Positions 54,618 through 64,000 are shown, numbered from the stretch's first letter. The stretch: DNA of 64,000 bases from Schlesneria paludicola DSM 18645 (GCA_945876035.1 CAMCMU010000004.1:62001-126000), one strand, 5' to 3'. Translations and numbers: made by a program. The notes: a model not told the origin generated them from the letters alone.

Positions 54618-56314
54618 GGACGACCCTCCCCTGGCAGGGCCAGTGTCGTCGCGTCTGCTGCCGCAGTGTTCACGGAAGGCTCTCCGAATTGATGTGTCTG
54701 TGGAATCTGTCTGACCATGCGGGGGGGCTTGTCCGCGGGAGCCTCGTCATACAGTTGTGTGATCGCTTCGACATCCGGTCGAATCAGGTCGAGTGTCGGC
54801 TGCGGGAACAGACCGAGCCAGACACACAAGCCCAGCAGCGGTGCGATCGTGATCACTTCTCGAACATTCAGGTCGGAAATCGGCTCGTCCCCATGATGTG
54901 GTTCCTGGAGCGGACCGAAGAATGCCTTCTGCAAAACGCCCAACAAGTACCAAGCACCGAGGACGACTCCGGAGGCACCGATAATCGCGTAGATCGGATC
55001 GCGTTTGAACATTCCGATCAGAGCCAGCACTTCACCGACAAAGCCGTTCAAGCCGGGTAGACCGATGCTGGCGAACGACGTCAAAACCATCGCCACACCC
55101 AAGAGAGGCAATTTGCTGGCCAGACCCCCTAAATCGGAAAGTTGTCGAGTGTGATACCGCTCATAAAACATACCGACAAGGCAAAACAGGGCTCCTGTGG
55201 AGAGGCCGTGATTGATCATCTGCAACACTCCGCCACTGATTCCTTCCGTGTTCAGAGCGAAAATTCCCAACATGCAGAAGCCCAGATGGGCCACAGAACT
55301 GTAGGCCACCAGCTTCTTAATGTCGTTCTGAGCCAAGGCGCAGAACGATCCGTAAACGATTCCCACAACGGACAAGGCCCCGACCAGTGGCAGTCCGAGG
55401 GTCAAGCACGCTTCCGGTAACAGGGGCAGGCACAGTCGCAGGAATCCATAGGTTCCCAGTTTCAGCAGGACACCGGCCAACATCACGGAGCCAGCCGTCG
55501 GGGCTTCGACGTGCGCCAGAGGCAACCACGTATGAAACGGGAACAGCGGAACCTTGACCATAAATCCAGCCGCGATCATCAGGAACAACAGCATCTGTCC
55601 TTCCGAAGGGAGCGGATTCTGGGCCAGGAATCGCGCGAGATCCGGGATGGAAAATGGCGTGGCGAGGGGATCTCCCACCGACATCGCTAACTGAGAAGAT
55701 GCCGTCACCAGTCCAATCAGTCCGAGGAGTGTGATCACGCTTCCGGCGAGGGTATAGATAAAGAACTTGCCCGCCGCATACCGTCGCAAGGGCCCGCCCC
55801 AGATGCCCACCAGAAAGAAGAGCGGGATCAGCGTGAATTCGAAGAAGACGTAAAACAACACGAGGTCGAAGGCACAAAAGACACCGATCAATCCGGTTTC
55901 CAGAATGAGCAGGCAGGCGTAGAATTCAGCGGATCTGTCTCGGATCGATGTCCAAGAGACGAGGACAGCGGAGATCGACAGGATCGTGGTCAGCAGCACC
56001 ATGGCCAAGCTGATGCCGTCGAGGCCGAGATAAAACTCCAGCGTCACAGCGGCATTGTTCGGTCCGGCAGGGGCCACGTCGAGCCAGACTTGGCGGACTT
56101 CGAGTCGCGGATGGACAGGTCCTCGTTCCTCCGGAGCCATTTCGGGAATGGCGAGGAACTGAGACGCGACCGCCAACGAGACGAGGCAGGTGGCCAACGT
56201 GGCGAACAGTGCCGTCCAACGCGCCCGCACGGGCGGTCCCTTCCCATCGAGCAACAGCAACAAGGCCGCTGCCGCTGCAGGGATAAAAATCATCACGACA
56301 AACAAACTCGGCAT
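54614..56314 (-). CDS. nuoM: NADH-quinone oxidoreductase subunit M
   Basis: Antiporter-like proton-channel subunit of complex I. The 566-residue protein shows the Glu-bearing helix FDLVLFYVFFEFTLIPLFFL, the Lys-containing MVKVPLFPFHTWLPLAHVEA and the LVAYSSVAHLGFCMLGIF motif. The length exceeds the usual 500-510 because of a hydrophilic insert near residues 70-85 and a C-terminal tail rich in Pro and Thr. It lies 67 bp after nuoL and overlaps nuoN. Confidence 0.95.
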   Translation of the reverse strand: MPSLFVVMIFIPAAAAALLLLLDGKGPPVRARWTALFATLATCLVSLAVASQFLAIPEMAPEERGPVHPRLEVRQVWLDVAPAGPNNAAVTLEFYLGLDGISLAMVLLTTILSISAVLVSWTSIRDRSAEFYACLLILETGLIGVFCAFDLVLFYVFFEFTLIPLFFLVGIWGGPLRRYAAGKFFIYTLAGSVITLLGLIGLVTASSQLAMSVGDPLATPFSIPDLARFLAQNPLPSEGQMLLFLMIAAGFMVKVPLFPFHTWLPLAHVEAPTAGSVMLAGVLLKLGTYGFLRLCLPLLPEACLTLGLPLVGALSVVGIVYGSFCALAQNDIKKLVAYSSVAHLGFCMLGIFALNTEGISGGVLQMINHGLSTGALFCLVGMFYERYHTRQLSDLGGLASKLPLLGVAMVLTSFASIGLPGLNGFVGEVLALIGMFKRDPIYAIIGASGVVLGAWYLLGVLQKAFFGPLQEPHHGDEPISDLNVREVITIAPLLGLCVWLGLFPQPTLDLIRPDVEAITQLYDEAPADKPPRMVRQIPQTHQFGEPSVNTAAADATTLALPGEGRP

Positions 56315-56381
56315 CTCGATTCAGCCTTCACAGTTCCAGCCAACGATGGCGTCGATGCAGCACACGCTTCAAGTCATTTCG

Positions 56382-58409
56382 CTACATCTGTCCGGCGAAC
56401 GCTCGCAGGACAGAGACCAGACCGAGCACCAGACCAAGCAACATTACCACGGCATAGTTTTGCACGAAACCGTTATGAATCGGACGCAGAACGGCACCGA
56501 AGAGGCCCGGCACAAAACCGACGCAATCGACAATGACATCGATGATGCAGCGGTCAAACCGTTCCGCAAGCTGAGCGATCAGCCTCAGCGGAGTGACAAT
56601 CAACCGCAGATAGAGCCAGTCGAGTTGCAGGCCTTCATGGGACAAGTGATGCAATGGTCCGCTGCCCCGTTTCAAAGCCTGTGCGATCCCCGGAGAACGG
56701 ACATAGAGTCCGTATGCCGCGGCAATCCCAACCAATGCCAAGACCGTGCTGATTCCCATCATCAGCACGTTGGGTGCGTGGGCGTGGGCTTCGGGGAGGC
56801 CGGGAGTATGTTCCAAGTAGTGACCGTACAGATGAGTCGGTCCGGCGATCAATCCGACTCCCAGAGCGGCGGCCGCGAGAATGAACAACGGTCCGGCCAT
56901 CGCGGGCGGTGCGTCATGCGGATGATCACCGGCCTCCGCGGGAAATCGCTCCTCTCCCCAAAATGTCATGAAGTAGGCTCGAAATGTATAGAACGCAGTC
57001 ATCAACGATGTCAGCAGGGCTACGCCCAGAATGATCCGATAGAAGTCCGCGTGTTCGCCCGTTTGACTCGCGGTGAACAGCACCGCCAAAATTTCATCTT
57101 TGCTCCAGAAGCCGGAGAGCAACGGGAAACCGGCGAGGGCCAGTGCTCCGGCAAGGAAGGTGATGTGCGTAATCGGCAGCACCTTACGCAAACCGCTGAA
57201 TCGTCGCATATCGATCACGTCACCCATGGAGTGCATCACAGAACCGGCAGAGAGGAACAACACGGCCTTGAAGAATGCGTGCGTGAACATGTGGAACATG
57301 GCAAAGGTCACGGCATGCGTGGCCAGATCCAAGCCCGCCCCGGCCGCTCCCAGTGACATGAACATGTAACCCAACTGACTGACGGTGGAGTAGGCCAGAA
57401 CGCGTTTCAGGTCGTATTGGGTGAGTGCCGTAATCGCCGCGATCAGAGCGGTGGCCGCACCGATTCCGGCGACGAACATTTGCGCCGTGGGTGCGTACAC
57501 AAAAAAGGGAGTGCATCGCGCCACAAGGTATACGCCCGCCGTGACCATTGTCGCCGCATGAATCAGAGCCGAGACAGGTGTCGGACCTTCCATCGCGTCC
57601 GGCAACCAGACGTGCAGCGGGAACTGAGCGGATTTGCCGATGGCACCCACGAAGAGCAGAAGACAGATCGTCGTCAATACCGTCGGATCTTGCAGGAACG
57701 CGGCTTGGATTAAGGTCGGACTACCGAACAACTGCTCAAAGTCGAGTGTTCCGAACGTGGTCCAGATCAGGAACACGCCTAACAAAAAACCGAAGTCCCC
57801 GATACGGTTCACCACGAATGCCTTTTTGGCCGCAGCCGCGGCACTTGGCTTCTGGAACCAAAAGCCGATCAGCAGGTAACTGCAGAGACCGACGGCCTCC
57901 CAGAATACGAACATCAAGAGGAAGTTGCCGGCCAAAACCAGCATGCACATGGAAAACACAAACAGGGCGATCGAGGCGAAGAATCGGGGATAACCCGGGT
58001 CGCCCTTCATGTAACCGCTGGCGAAAATGGCGACCAACAGGCTGACGGAAGTCACCATCACGAGCATCAGGGCAGACATCGCATCGGCTCGCAATGTCAC
58101 GGCGACATCCAGACCTCCGACGTGGATCCACTGATAAATCGTGGTCATGATGGCAGAAGAAGCGCGGGCGTGCTCACCGTGCTCGCCCGCTGTTCCAAAT
58201 CCACCCGGAACAACGCTGGTCAACAAATAGACCGCTGCTGCGAAAGAGACGGCAAAGGCCAAGATCACAGGTCGGTGCGCCTGCTGACGACGGACAATCT
58301 GTCCGACAAGTACGATCCACAAACACGCCAACAACGGGGCGACCGGGATCAACCACAGAACATCGTTCGGTTTCAGCCAATCGAACACAGGATCAATCTC
58401 TTTCTTCAA
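56382..58409 (-). CDS. nuoL: NADH-quinone oxidoreductase subunit L
   Basis: Largest antiporter-like subunit; its long lateral helix spans nuoM and nuoN. The 675-residue protein has the core FPLHVWLPDAMEGPTPVSAL, the Glu in LLMFVFWEAVGLCSYLLIGF, and the DLKRVLAYSTVSQLGYMF helix. A C-terminal tail of about 100 residues contains the lateral helix and last transmembrane helix. A His-rich loop (GEHGEHARA near residue 75) is unusual but plausible in the first periplasmic loop. Confidence 0.96.
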   Translation of the reverse strand: MKKEIDPVFDWLKPNDVLWLIPVAPLLACLWIVLVGQIVRRQQAHRPVILAFAVSFAAAVYLLTSVVPGGFGTAGEHGEHARASSAIMTTIYQWIHVGGLDVAVTLRADAMSALMLVMVTSVSLLVAIFASGYMKGDPGYPRFFASIALFVFSMCMLVLAGNFLLMFVFWEAVGLCSYLLIGFWFQKPSAAAAAKKAFVVNRIGDFGFLLGVFLIWTTFGTLDFEQLFGSPTLIQAAFLQDPTVLTTICLLLFVGAIGKSAQFPLHVWLPDAMEGPTPVSALIHAATMVTAGVYLVARCTPFFVYAPTAQMFVAGIGAATALIAAITALTQYDLKRVLAYSTVSQLGYMFMSLGAAGAGLDLATHAVTFAMFHMFTHAFFKAVLFLSAGSVMHSMGDVIDMRRFSGLRKVLPITHITFLAGALALAGFPLLSGFWSKDEILAVLFTASQTGEHADFYRIILGVALLTSLMTAFYTFRAYFMTFWGEERFPAEAGDHPHDAPPAMAGPLFILAAAALGVGLIAGPTHLYGHYLEHTPGLPEAHAHAPNVLMMGISTVLALVGIAAAYGLYVRSPGIAQALKRGSGPLHHLSHEGLQLDWLYLRLIVTPLRLIAQLAERFDRCIIDVIVDCVGFVPGLFGAVLRPIHNGFVQNYAVVMLLGLVLGLVSVLRAFAGQM

Positions 58410-58485
58410 TCAGTCGAAAAGCAGAAGACAAGTCATCCGCCGAGGGACATCGGGCCACCGCTGCGGCGCGCGATGTCATCGCGGT

Positions 58486-58920
58486 TTACGTTTTCCGGGG
58501 AGGTGACAAGGGAGCACGTCCGGCCGGAGTCAGGTGAGGGAAGTTGGCATTCGGATCGGTCATCGGCTGCATGGCCGATCGTGGCGAGTCGCCGGAGAGT
58601 ATGGGAAGATCGTCCTCACTCAGATTCCCCCACAGGAAGACATCCAATGATTTGCGACGCTGATACAGAGTCAGAATCAACGACAGTGCCAATCCCGCTT
58701 CGCAAGCTGCGATCGTCAATACGAAGATGGTGAATACCTGTCCCTGCGGATTGCCGTGGTATTTTCCAAACGCAGTCAGATTCACCGACACCCCATGGAG
58801 CATCAACTCGGCCGAGAGCATGATCAGGATCAGGTTCCGACGCGTGAGGAAACCGATCACTCCCAAAGCGAACAGAATCGCGCCAATAATCAGTTGACTT
58901 TCAAGAGCCGTGGCATTCAT
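58486..58920 (-). CDS. nuoK: NADH-quinone oxidoreductase subunit K (with C-terminal extension)
   Basis: Small three-helix membrane subunit. The conserved helices carry the buried Glu residues (RNLILIMLSAELMLHGVSVN and VLTIAACEAGLALSLILTLY). Normal NuoK is about 100 residues; this one is 144 because of a polar tail of roughly 45 residues (from RKSLDVFLWGNLSEDD to the end). Its ATG overlaps the nuoJ stop as ATGA. The stop lies 76 bp before nuoL. Confidence 0.95.
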   Translation of the reverse strand: MNATALESQLIIGAILFALGVIGFLTRRNLILIMLSAELMLHGVSVNLTAFGKYHGNPQGQVFTIFVLTIAACEAGLALSLILTLYQRRKSLDVFLWGNLSEDDLPILSGDSPRSAMQPMTDPNANFPHLTPAGRAPLSPPRKT

Positions 58921-59675
58921 AAGTGTCCTTGAGGCCTCCGCGGGGCGATCGCAATCGCGCCGATTGTTGCCACCAGCAATACGGTCCCCGCCAGTTCGAC
59001 GGAGTACAAATAGTCAGTAAACAGGGCGCGGCCGAGTACTCGCAACGAACCGATCTCGCGTGGATTGCTCACCGGAGGTTGACTTAGAATGTTGGCCTGA
59101 ACGCCTTGTGGGAGCGACACGAATTGACCTGGCCTCGCTGCGTCAGTGGTGTTTGCCTTGATGCCACCCCATTCCTGCAGTGAAAACAGTAATATTCCCA
59201 GAAGTACGAAGGACAGCAGGCTGGCGATACCCGGCTGACAAGACTGTCGATCGTAATCAGCCGATCCCGCTTGCTGAGCCAACATAATCACGAACAGGAA
59301 TGTGACCACGATTGCACCGGCATAAACGATGATCGTCGCTGCGGCCAGAAACGGCGCCGAGTTGATCAGGAATAAGCCGCAGACGGCCAGGGTCGTTAAG
59401 GCAAACCACAGGGCCGCATACAGCGGATTCCGATCCGTAATCATCAATCCGGCACAGAGGACGGCCACGGCCGCGAAGACGTAGAACATCGCATCGCGAA
59501 CAATCTCGCCCGCCGGTGGCAGCGAGGTCGCCTGCAAGACCAACATCGCGGCAACGCCCGTCAACCCGGCGAGGATCCGTCCTCGCGGTTTCTCACGCGG
59601 CAACAATGACCAAACCGCCAGCCATCCGAGGCACAGAGGTAGCAGGAGTTGCATGTTTTCAGGAGACCAGTTCAT
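58917..59675 (-). CDS. nuoJ: NADH-quinone oxidoreductase subunit J
   Basis: Membrane subunit of complex I that contacts the quinone cavity. The 252-residue protein has five helices. The conserved region is LWFALTTLAVCGLFLINSAP with FLAAATIIVYAGAIVVTFLF, typical of NuoJ. A long hydrophilic loop (residues about 155-210) separates the fourth and last helices, making it longer than the usual 170-200. It overlaps nuoK by 4 bases. 125 bp separate it from nuoI. Confidence 0.95.
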   Translation of the reverse strand: MNWSPENMQLLLPLCLGWLAVWSLLPREKPRGRILAGLTGVAAMLVLQATSLPPAGEIVRDAMFYVFAAVAVLCAGLMITDRNPLYAALWFALTTLAVCGLFLINSAPFLAAATIIVYAGAIVVTFLFVIMLAQQAGSADYDRQSCQPGIASLLSFVLLGILLFSLQEWGGIKANTTDAARPGQFVSLPQGVQANILSQPPVSNPREIGSLRVLGRALFTDYLYSVELAGTVLLVATIGAIAIAPRRPQGHL

Positions 59676-59800
59676 TCTTCTTCCACACTTGAGACCGTCA
59701 ATCAGGGACTCGCAAATGCTGTTGTCTGATTCAGCGTTGCGAGTTTACCGGCGAAGCCGTCTGAAATCACGAACGCCACGTTCATCGTCGTCAGTTCTCA

Positions 59801-60451
59801 CTAATTGGAAATCACACCCGATGACGCCGCGTTTGCCGATCGGTCATCGCCACGCACGGATGTGGCTGGGCCGAGCGTATGCAGGTTGGTAAAGTCGCTG
59901 GCATGGCCGAGAGCTCCCTTATGAGTCCGGATCGGATCGACTCCTGAATCCTTTGTCTGATCATAGACGCTCAGCAATTTTTCTTTATCGAACATCATTT
60001 CCTCGCGGGACATCCCGGTCAGGTCATAGAGATGCGTCAGTTCGATCGAATCGACCGGACAGGCTTCTTCACACATACCGCAATAGATGCACTTCAGTTG
60101 ATCGATTACGAAACTTTTCGGAAACTTGTCACGATCGGCCCAATTCGGATCGTCTTTGGGGGCCTCTTGAGCGACAATTTCGATGCATCGAGCGGGACAC
60201 GCCGTGGCACACATCATACACGCCACGCACTTGACTCGGCCCTTGTCATCGCGGTTCAGTCGATGCACGCCGCGATAGTGCGTCGGTAACGTCGGCTGCT
60301 GCTCGGGATACAGTTCGGTGACCGTCTTAAAATTGGCGACATGTCCGCCGGTGATCCGCAGACCATCGAAGACAGCAGGCAGAAATGTCGCCTCCCAGAA
60401 GTTCATCGGAGTCTCTTCAACCCATTCGACATCGTGCGTCTTGATTGCCAT
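59801..60451 (-). CDS. nuoI: NADH-quinone oxidoreductase subunit I
   Basis: Peripheral-arm subunit that carries clusters N6a and N6b and passes electrons to NuoB. The two ferredoxin motifs are complete: CVACMMCATACPARCIEI and CIYCGMCEEACPVDSIEL. The ATG at 60451 (GAGG upstream) gives 216 residues. The frame extends 26 codons further upstream without conserved sequence. It follows nuoH after about 100 bp. Confidence 0.96.
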   Translation of the reverse strand: MAIKTHDVEWVEETPMNFWEATFLPAVFDGLRITGGHVANFKTVTELYPEQQPTLPTHYRGVHRLNRDDKGRVKCVACMMCATACPARCIEIVAQEAPKDDPNWADRDKFPKSFVIDQLKCIYCGMCEEACPVDSIELTHLYDLTGMSREEMMFDKEKLLSVYDQTKDSGVDPIRTHKGALGHASDFTNLHTLGPATSVRGDDRSANAASSGVISN

Positions 60452-60553
60452 GCAAACCTCAGTGTTGGTGCTTAACGGCAGTGACAGCGGATCATTCGTT
60501 TCTGTCTGTTGTCCACTTGCCATACCCAATTTTATTTCGCAATTCTCGTCCGC

Positions 60554-61810
60554 TCAATGGGCATGTGCATGCCCATGATGTTCACCAGGACGTTTCGCCT
60601 CCGCCGGTCGGACCACTCGATTGGAGAACGGCCTTTGGGATTGAGTCCCCATCAAACCTGCCGCCAGAAAGATTGCTGCCGATCCCGGTAGCAGCCACCA
60701 TTCATTCAGTTCAAATTGTTTGACAATCATCACCAGCACGATGTTGACCGTTGCCATCGGAATTAGCACGAGCCATGCCAGTCCCATCAATTGATCGAAG
60801 CGGAAACGAGGGATCGTCCACCGCAACATTTGAATCACGATGATGAAGCCGAAAGATTTGGTGAGCAGCACCAAAACTTTGACCAACGTGGCGCCGGGAT
60901 AGGCACTGCCGACTTCGGCGAGGTACGGAAAATGCCAACCTCCGAAGAACAGAATACTGGTCAGGAAGCAGATAGTGATCACATGCGTGTACTCCGCTAG
61001 GAAGAACAGGCCCCATTTCATGGCGCTGTATTCCGTGTGCCAACCGCCGATTAACTCCTGTTCACACTCGGCCAAGTCGAATGGCAAGCGTTGCGCTTCG
61101 GCCATGGCAGCCACGAAGAAGATGATGCACGCCAGCGGCTGATACCAGATGTTCCAGCCGGCGAAACCGCGTTCTGCTTGGAACAGCAGAATCTTTTCGA
61201 TGCTCATTGTTCCGCAGAGCAGAGACAAACCGACGACCGACATTCCCAGCGGTATCTCATAACTGACGACCTGAGCACTCGCGCGGAGACATCCCAAGGC
61301 GCTGTATTTATTGTTCGAAGCCCAACCACCGAGGATGATTCCATAAACGGCTAGGCTGCCGATGGCGAAGATGAACACGATTCCTAAGTCAATTCCCGGT
61401 GCAATGATAAACGGGAATTGCCCGTCTCCTGGCGTCAGCCCTGCGGGAACAGGCCCGAAAGGAACGACGGAAAACGCGAGAAACGTTGTGAAAACGGAGA
61501 TTCCAGGTGCCAGAACAAACAAGAACTTGTTGACGTGTCCGGGAATCACATCTTCTTTCAGCAGCAGCTTCAGCATGTCGGCGACAGGCTGAAGCAATCC
61601 CATCGGCCCCACACGATTGGGTCCGATCCGATCTTGCATCCAAGCCGACAGCTTTCGCTCGAGCAGGATGAGGTAGGAGCACACGCCCAGAGTGATGTTG
61701 AGTACAATCACGATTGTCAGAATCGGCATGGCATACGGACGAGCCGCCTCGGGCAACAGGCCGACGAGCGAGCCCCAAGTACTACCCGCTAAATTGAAGA
61801 GATACGGCAT
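60554..61810 (-). CDS. nuoH: NADH-quinone oxidoreductase subunit H
   Basis: Membrane subunit that forms most of the quinone-binding chamber. The signature LLERKLSAWMQDRIGPNRVG is at residues about 50-70. Also visible is LPFDLAECEQELIGGWHTEY with the acidic quinone-channel residues, and RWTIPRFRFDQLMGLAW toward the C-terminus. The 418-residue length includes a His-rich C-terminal tail (EAKRPGEHHGHAHAH) beyond the normal end, perhaps metal-binding. Confidence 0.96.
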   Translation of the reverse strand: MPYLFNLAGSTWGSLVGLLPEAARPYAMPILTIVIVLNITLGVCSYLILLERKLSAWMQDRIGPNRVGPMGLLQPVADMLKLLLKEDVIPGHVNKFLFVLAPGISVFTTFLAFSVVPFGPVPAGLTPGDGQFPFIIAPGIDLGIVFIFAIGSLAVYGIILGGWASNNKYSALGCLRASAQVVSYEIPLGMSVVGLSLLCGTMSIEKILLFQAERGFAGWNIWYQPLACIIFFVAAMAEAQRLPFDLAECEQELIGGWHTEYSAMKWGLFFLAEYTHVITICFLTSILFFGGWHFPYLAEVGSAYPGATLVKVLVLLTKSFGFIIVIQMLRWTIPRFRFDQLMGLAWLVLIPMATVNIVLVMIVKQFELNEWWLLPGSAAIFLAAGLMGTQSQRPFSNRVVRPAEAKRPGEHHGHAHAH

Positions 61811-61884
61811 GTCTTATTCAGTCTCGTAGATCGTGTTCATCATTTCGCCATCAACGGCCGCACCACGCGGTGTCGCTCAGACCA

Positions 61885-63564
61885 TCATGTCGGTTGTAAC
61901 CGAGGTTTTTCTGTGACAATCGGCGTCTGCAACATCACGCCCAATTCGCCGAGCTCACCAATGGAGAGTGCCGCCAGTGCGGGAATTTCACGACCAATCT
62001 CGCTTCGCAGTGTCGGTGCGTGAAACAAGCCCTTACGTTCGGATAGATCCATCAAGATCCGACCGTCGGGACGAGCTTCTTGCGGACCTCGTAGAGCGCG
62101 ATGAATCGCCTGTGCCAGTCCGTTGTGGTTCACAAATGACCCGTCTTTTTCCGCCCAAGCGGCTCCTGGCAAAACGAAGTCCGCTTGGCGAGATGCGGCT
62201 GATTCCAGCAGATCCTCCACGACGAGCAACTTCAGGTTCTTCAGTTTTTCAACGTCCTCCTCGCGAATCCAGCCTGCGGGATCGCCCCCCAGAACGAACA
62301 GCGTCTCGATCTCTCCGCGTGAGATTTGGTCGAGAATCTGCGAAAACTCGACAACGCAGCCCTGCAGGTTCTGCAACACCGCTTCGACACCCCGTCGGTT
62401 CGGACACTTTTCGGCCCGAATGACGAACTTTGCTGGTAAGGCCGGTTGGCCGTGAACATCCTTGGGATAGAGATCGTCTGCGCCAATCCTGCGTACGGGG
62501 CCGATTGCCAGTCGCGCCTGGGACGTCAGTGTCTTGGCGTATTTGGCCAACAAATAAGCTTCCTCCACGGTTGCCCACGGCGAAATCACCACGGCGAACT
62601 TGCTGGGAGCGTGCCGTGTCGCGTCTTGCAGTTGTTTCCGCAGGGCAGGCAAAACGGTCTCCCAATCGTGGGCCACCAGCGTCCCTTGGGATCGCTGTTC
62701 GGGTCGCGTCAGTCGCTGTTCCGAGTGGACATATTTCCACCCAAAGCGACCGTCATCGCACATGAAGTGCCCTTGAGCCTGCTCGTTCACCCGCGGCTTC
62801 AGACGGTGCAAGACGTCCTCATTCTGATCGACGGTGATGCTGCAACCGGTACTGCAACCAGGACAAACGCTGTTCTTGGTCTTGAGCCACCAGACACGCT
62901 GCTCGTACAAGAAATCTTTACTGCACAACGCACCGACCGGACACAGATCAACGACGTTGCCGGCCAGCTTATTGTTGCACGGATCGCCGGGAAAGATGTC
63001 GATTTCTTCGTGAGTTCCACGGCTGACGATCTGTAATTCCGCGGTACCGCTGATCTCCCGCGTGAACCGCACGCAACGCGTACACATGATGCACCGATCG
63101 GTGAACAGCGTAATTTGATCGCCGATGTCGTTTTTGTCCGGCTTGATATTCTTTGGTTCTTGCAGGCGGCTGTAACCGCGACCGTATTCATAGCTGTAAT
63201 CTTGCAGGCCGCATTCACCGGCCTGATCGCAAACAGGGCAGTCCAGCGGGTGGTTGAGCAGCAAGTATTCGAGCGTGGCCTTTTGCGCCGCCTTAACCTT
63301 CTCGCTGTTGGAGACGATGACCGTGCCATCCTTGACGGGAGTCTGGCAGCCGGGGAAGAGCTTCCCCTGCATCGCGATCGTCCCATCGGGCTTTTTGTCG
63401 CCGACTTCAACGAGGCACATGCGGCAACTGGCCACCACGGACATTTCCGGGTGCCAGCAATAGCTCGGAATCTCGACTCCCGCACGCTGTGCTGCCTGAA
63501 TGCAGTTCAATGTTTCGGAAGGACCGATCTCAACCGGGATCTCATTAATCAGGACTGTAGCCAT
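61885..63564 (-). CDS. nuoG: NADH-quinone oxidoreductase subunit G
   Basis: Large peripheral subunit of complex I with several iron-sulfur clusters. The ATG at 63564 begins MATVLINEIPVEIGPSETLN. The [2Fe-2S] site has CWHPEMSVVASCRMC and the later CQTP; the His/Cys site is HPLDCPVCDQAGECG; N4/N5-type ligands are in DRCIMCTRCVRF and VVDLCPVGAL; CPGCSTGCS opens the molybdopterin-fold domain. At 559 residues it is shorter than many NuoG proteins (often 680-900), consistent with a reduced C-terminal half. Confidence 0.95.
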   Translation of the reverse strand: MATVLINEIPVEIGPSETLNCIQAAQRAGVEIPSYCWHPEMSVVASCRMCLVEVGDKKPDGTIAMQGKLFPGCQTPVKDGTVIVSNSEKVKAAQKATLEYLLLNHPLDCPVCDQAGECGLQDYSYEYGRGYSRLQEPKNIKPDKNDIGDQITLFTDRCIMCTRCVRFTREISGTAELQIVSRGTHEEIDIFPGDPCNNKLAGNVVDLCPVGALCSKDFLYEQRVWWLKTKNSVCPGCSTGCSITVDQNEDVLHRLKPRVNEQAQGHFMCDDGRFGWKYVHSEQRLTRPEQRSQGTLVAHDWETVLPALRKQLQDATRHAPSKFAVVISPWATVEEAYLLAKYAKTLTSQARLAIGPVRRIGADDLYPKDVHGQPALPAKFVIRAEKCPNRRGVEAVLQNLQGCVVEFSQILDQISRGEIETLFVLGGDPAGWIREEDVEKLKNLKLLVVEDLLESAASRQADFVLPGAAWAEKDGSFVNHNGLAQAIHRALRGPQEARPDGRILMDLSERKGLFHAPTLRSEIGREIPALAALSIGELGELGVMLQTPIVTEKPRLQPT

Positions 63565-63711
63565 AGCGATTGGACTTCGTCGTAAAGAAGTTGAATCACG
63601 AATCTGACGAATGCGTCGAATAAAGCAAGCCGCTTTCATCCGGTGTTCTCGTGGTCATCGCGTCTACTTCTGAGGGGGGGGTGATTCGTGGTGTCAGGTG
63701 TTCCATCTCAA

Positions 63712-64000
63712 TCAATGAGCAGCCATCAACGCTTCCGACGGTTTGACCGTCTTCCGTCCGGTGTTGATGTATTCTTCAAATTCCGGTCTGAACTTTTTGA
63801 TCGCATTTTTTATTGGCCATGCCGCTCCGTCCGACAGACCGCAGATGGTCGTCCCAGGAATGATCCCCATCGAAGCGGCCACTTCAGTGAGCAGGTCGAG
63901 GTCTCGGAGTTGCCCTTGACCCATGCGAATTCTCGCCAAAATCTTGTGCATCCACGCGGTCCCTTCACGACAGGGCGTACATTGACCACAGGATTCGTGT
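63712..64000 (-). CDS. nuoF: NADH-quinone oxidoreductase subunit F (partial, 3' end only)
   Basis: NADH- and FMN-binding subunit of complex I; only the last 95 residues are in the window. The N3 cluster region is visible (HESCGQCTPCREGTAWMHK), with the fourth Cys in GTTICGLSDGAAWPIKNAI. The end of the protein is ordinary. The gene enters from the right edge and is the first visible gene of the nuo operon; nuoA-E, if present, lie outside. A G8 run (63673-63680) lies in the 147-bp gap before nuoG. Confidence 0.96.
   Translation of the reverse strand, partial: HESCGQCTPCREGTAWMHKILARIRMGQGQLRDLDLLTEVAASMGIIPGTTICGLSDGAAWPIKNAIKKFRPEFEEYINTGRKTVKPSEALMAAH

Noticed and set aside
56190-57356. 388-codon plus-strand frame opposite nuoL and nuoM
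   Set aside because: Antisense shadow of two well-identified complex I genes; Gln/His/Arg-rich with no domain.
1-64000. tRNA and rRNA genes
   Set aside because: No sequence with a convincing T-arm (GGTTCGAATCC-like) plus acceptor pairing or rRNA signature was found by eye; sequences such as GATCGAATCC occur inside coding genes.

Overview
This window looks like the chromosome of a planctomycete (phylum Planctomycetota). The lineage call rests on gene content: a DUF1501 protein, a DUF1559 protein with a type IV pilin-like N-terminus, a TAT-exported Gfo/Idh/MocA oxidoreductase, a bacterial FhcB (formyltransferase/hydrolase subunit of the H4MPT C1 pathway), a short lysine/alanine-rich histone-H1-like protein, and many long gene-poor spacers. 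No rRNA, tRNA, CRISPR array, transposase or prophage gene was recognised.

Layout from left to right. 1-4930 (minus): a tripartite heavy-metal efflux operon (TolC-like, CusB-like, CzcA/CusA-like; the last runs off the left edge). 5250-6350 (minus): FabH. 6710-13523 (plus): a small GH2-type sugar-binding-fold protein, RfbD, glucose-6-phosphate dehydrogenase, and an 848-residue zinc-ribbon membrane protein. 14423-16416: a NADAR protein, CsrA, and on the minus strand a 37-residue basic protein. 17030-19723 (plus): an aspartate aminotransferase and FolC. 19841-23145 (minus): the classical rpsB-tsf-pyrH-frr cluster. 23763-26742 (minus): TrpE and a secreted oxidoreductase. 27571-30308 (plus): an FHA-CpaF secretion ATPase and a TadB-like protein. 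30461-36731: an OprP-type porin preceded by a heptamer repeat array, an HpcH/HpaI aldolase, a response-regulator/HATPase fusion, a zincin-like protein and an MBL hydrolase. 37195-50119: an unknown membrane protein, an SDR, a DUF1501 protein, a tRNA-dihydrouridine synthase followed by FhcB, a DUF1559 protein, a PfkB kinase, an App1-type phosphatase, a DUF58 protein and a tandem-ACT protein. 50395-52119 (plus): an ABC-2 permease. 52309-64000 (minus): the respiratory complex I operon nuoFGHIJKLMN, ending with a PF06695-like membrane protein; nuoF runs off the right edge.

Most genes are housekeeping or metabolic. The less ordinary content is the six-copy ATG-containing heptamer in front of the porin start, the FHA-CpaF fusion with a lone TadB, a solitary FhcB that seems to lack the metal-ligating cysteine, a perfect 28-bp-arm palindrome starting inside the last codons of rfbD, the 37-residue histone-like gene, and the receiver/anti-sigma-type kinase fusion. 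I did not find a clearly new multi-gene defence or mobile system. Start codons were moved inward wherever a Shine-Dalgarno sequence, signal peptide or family N-terminus supported it.
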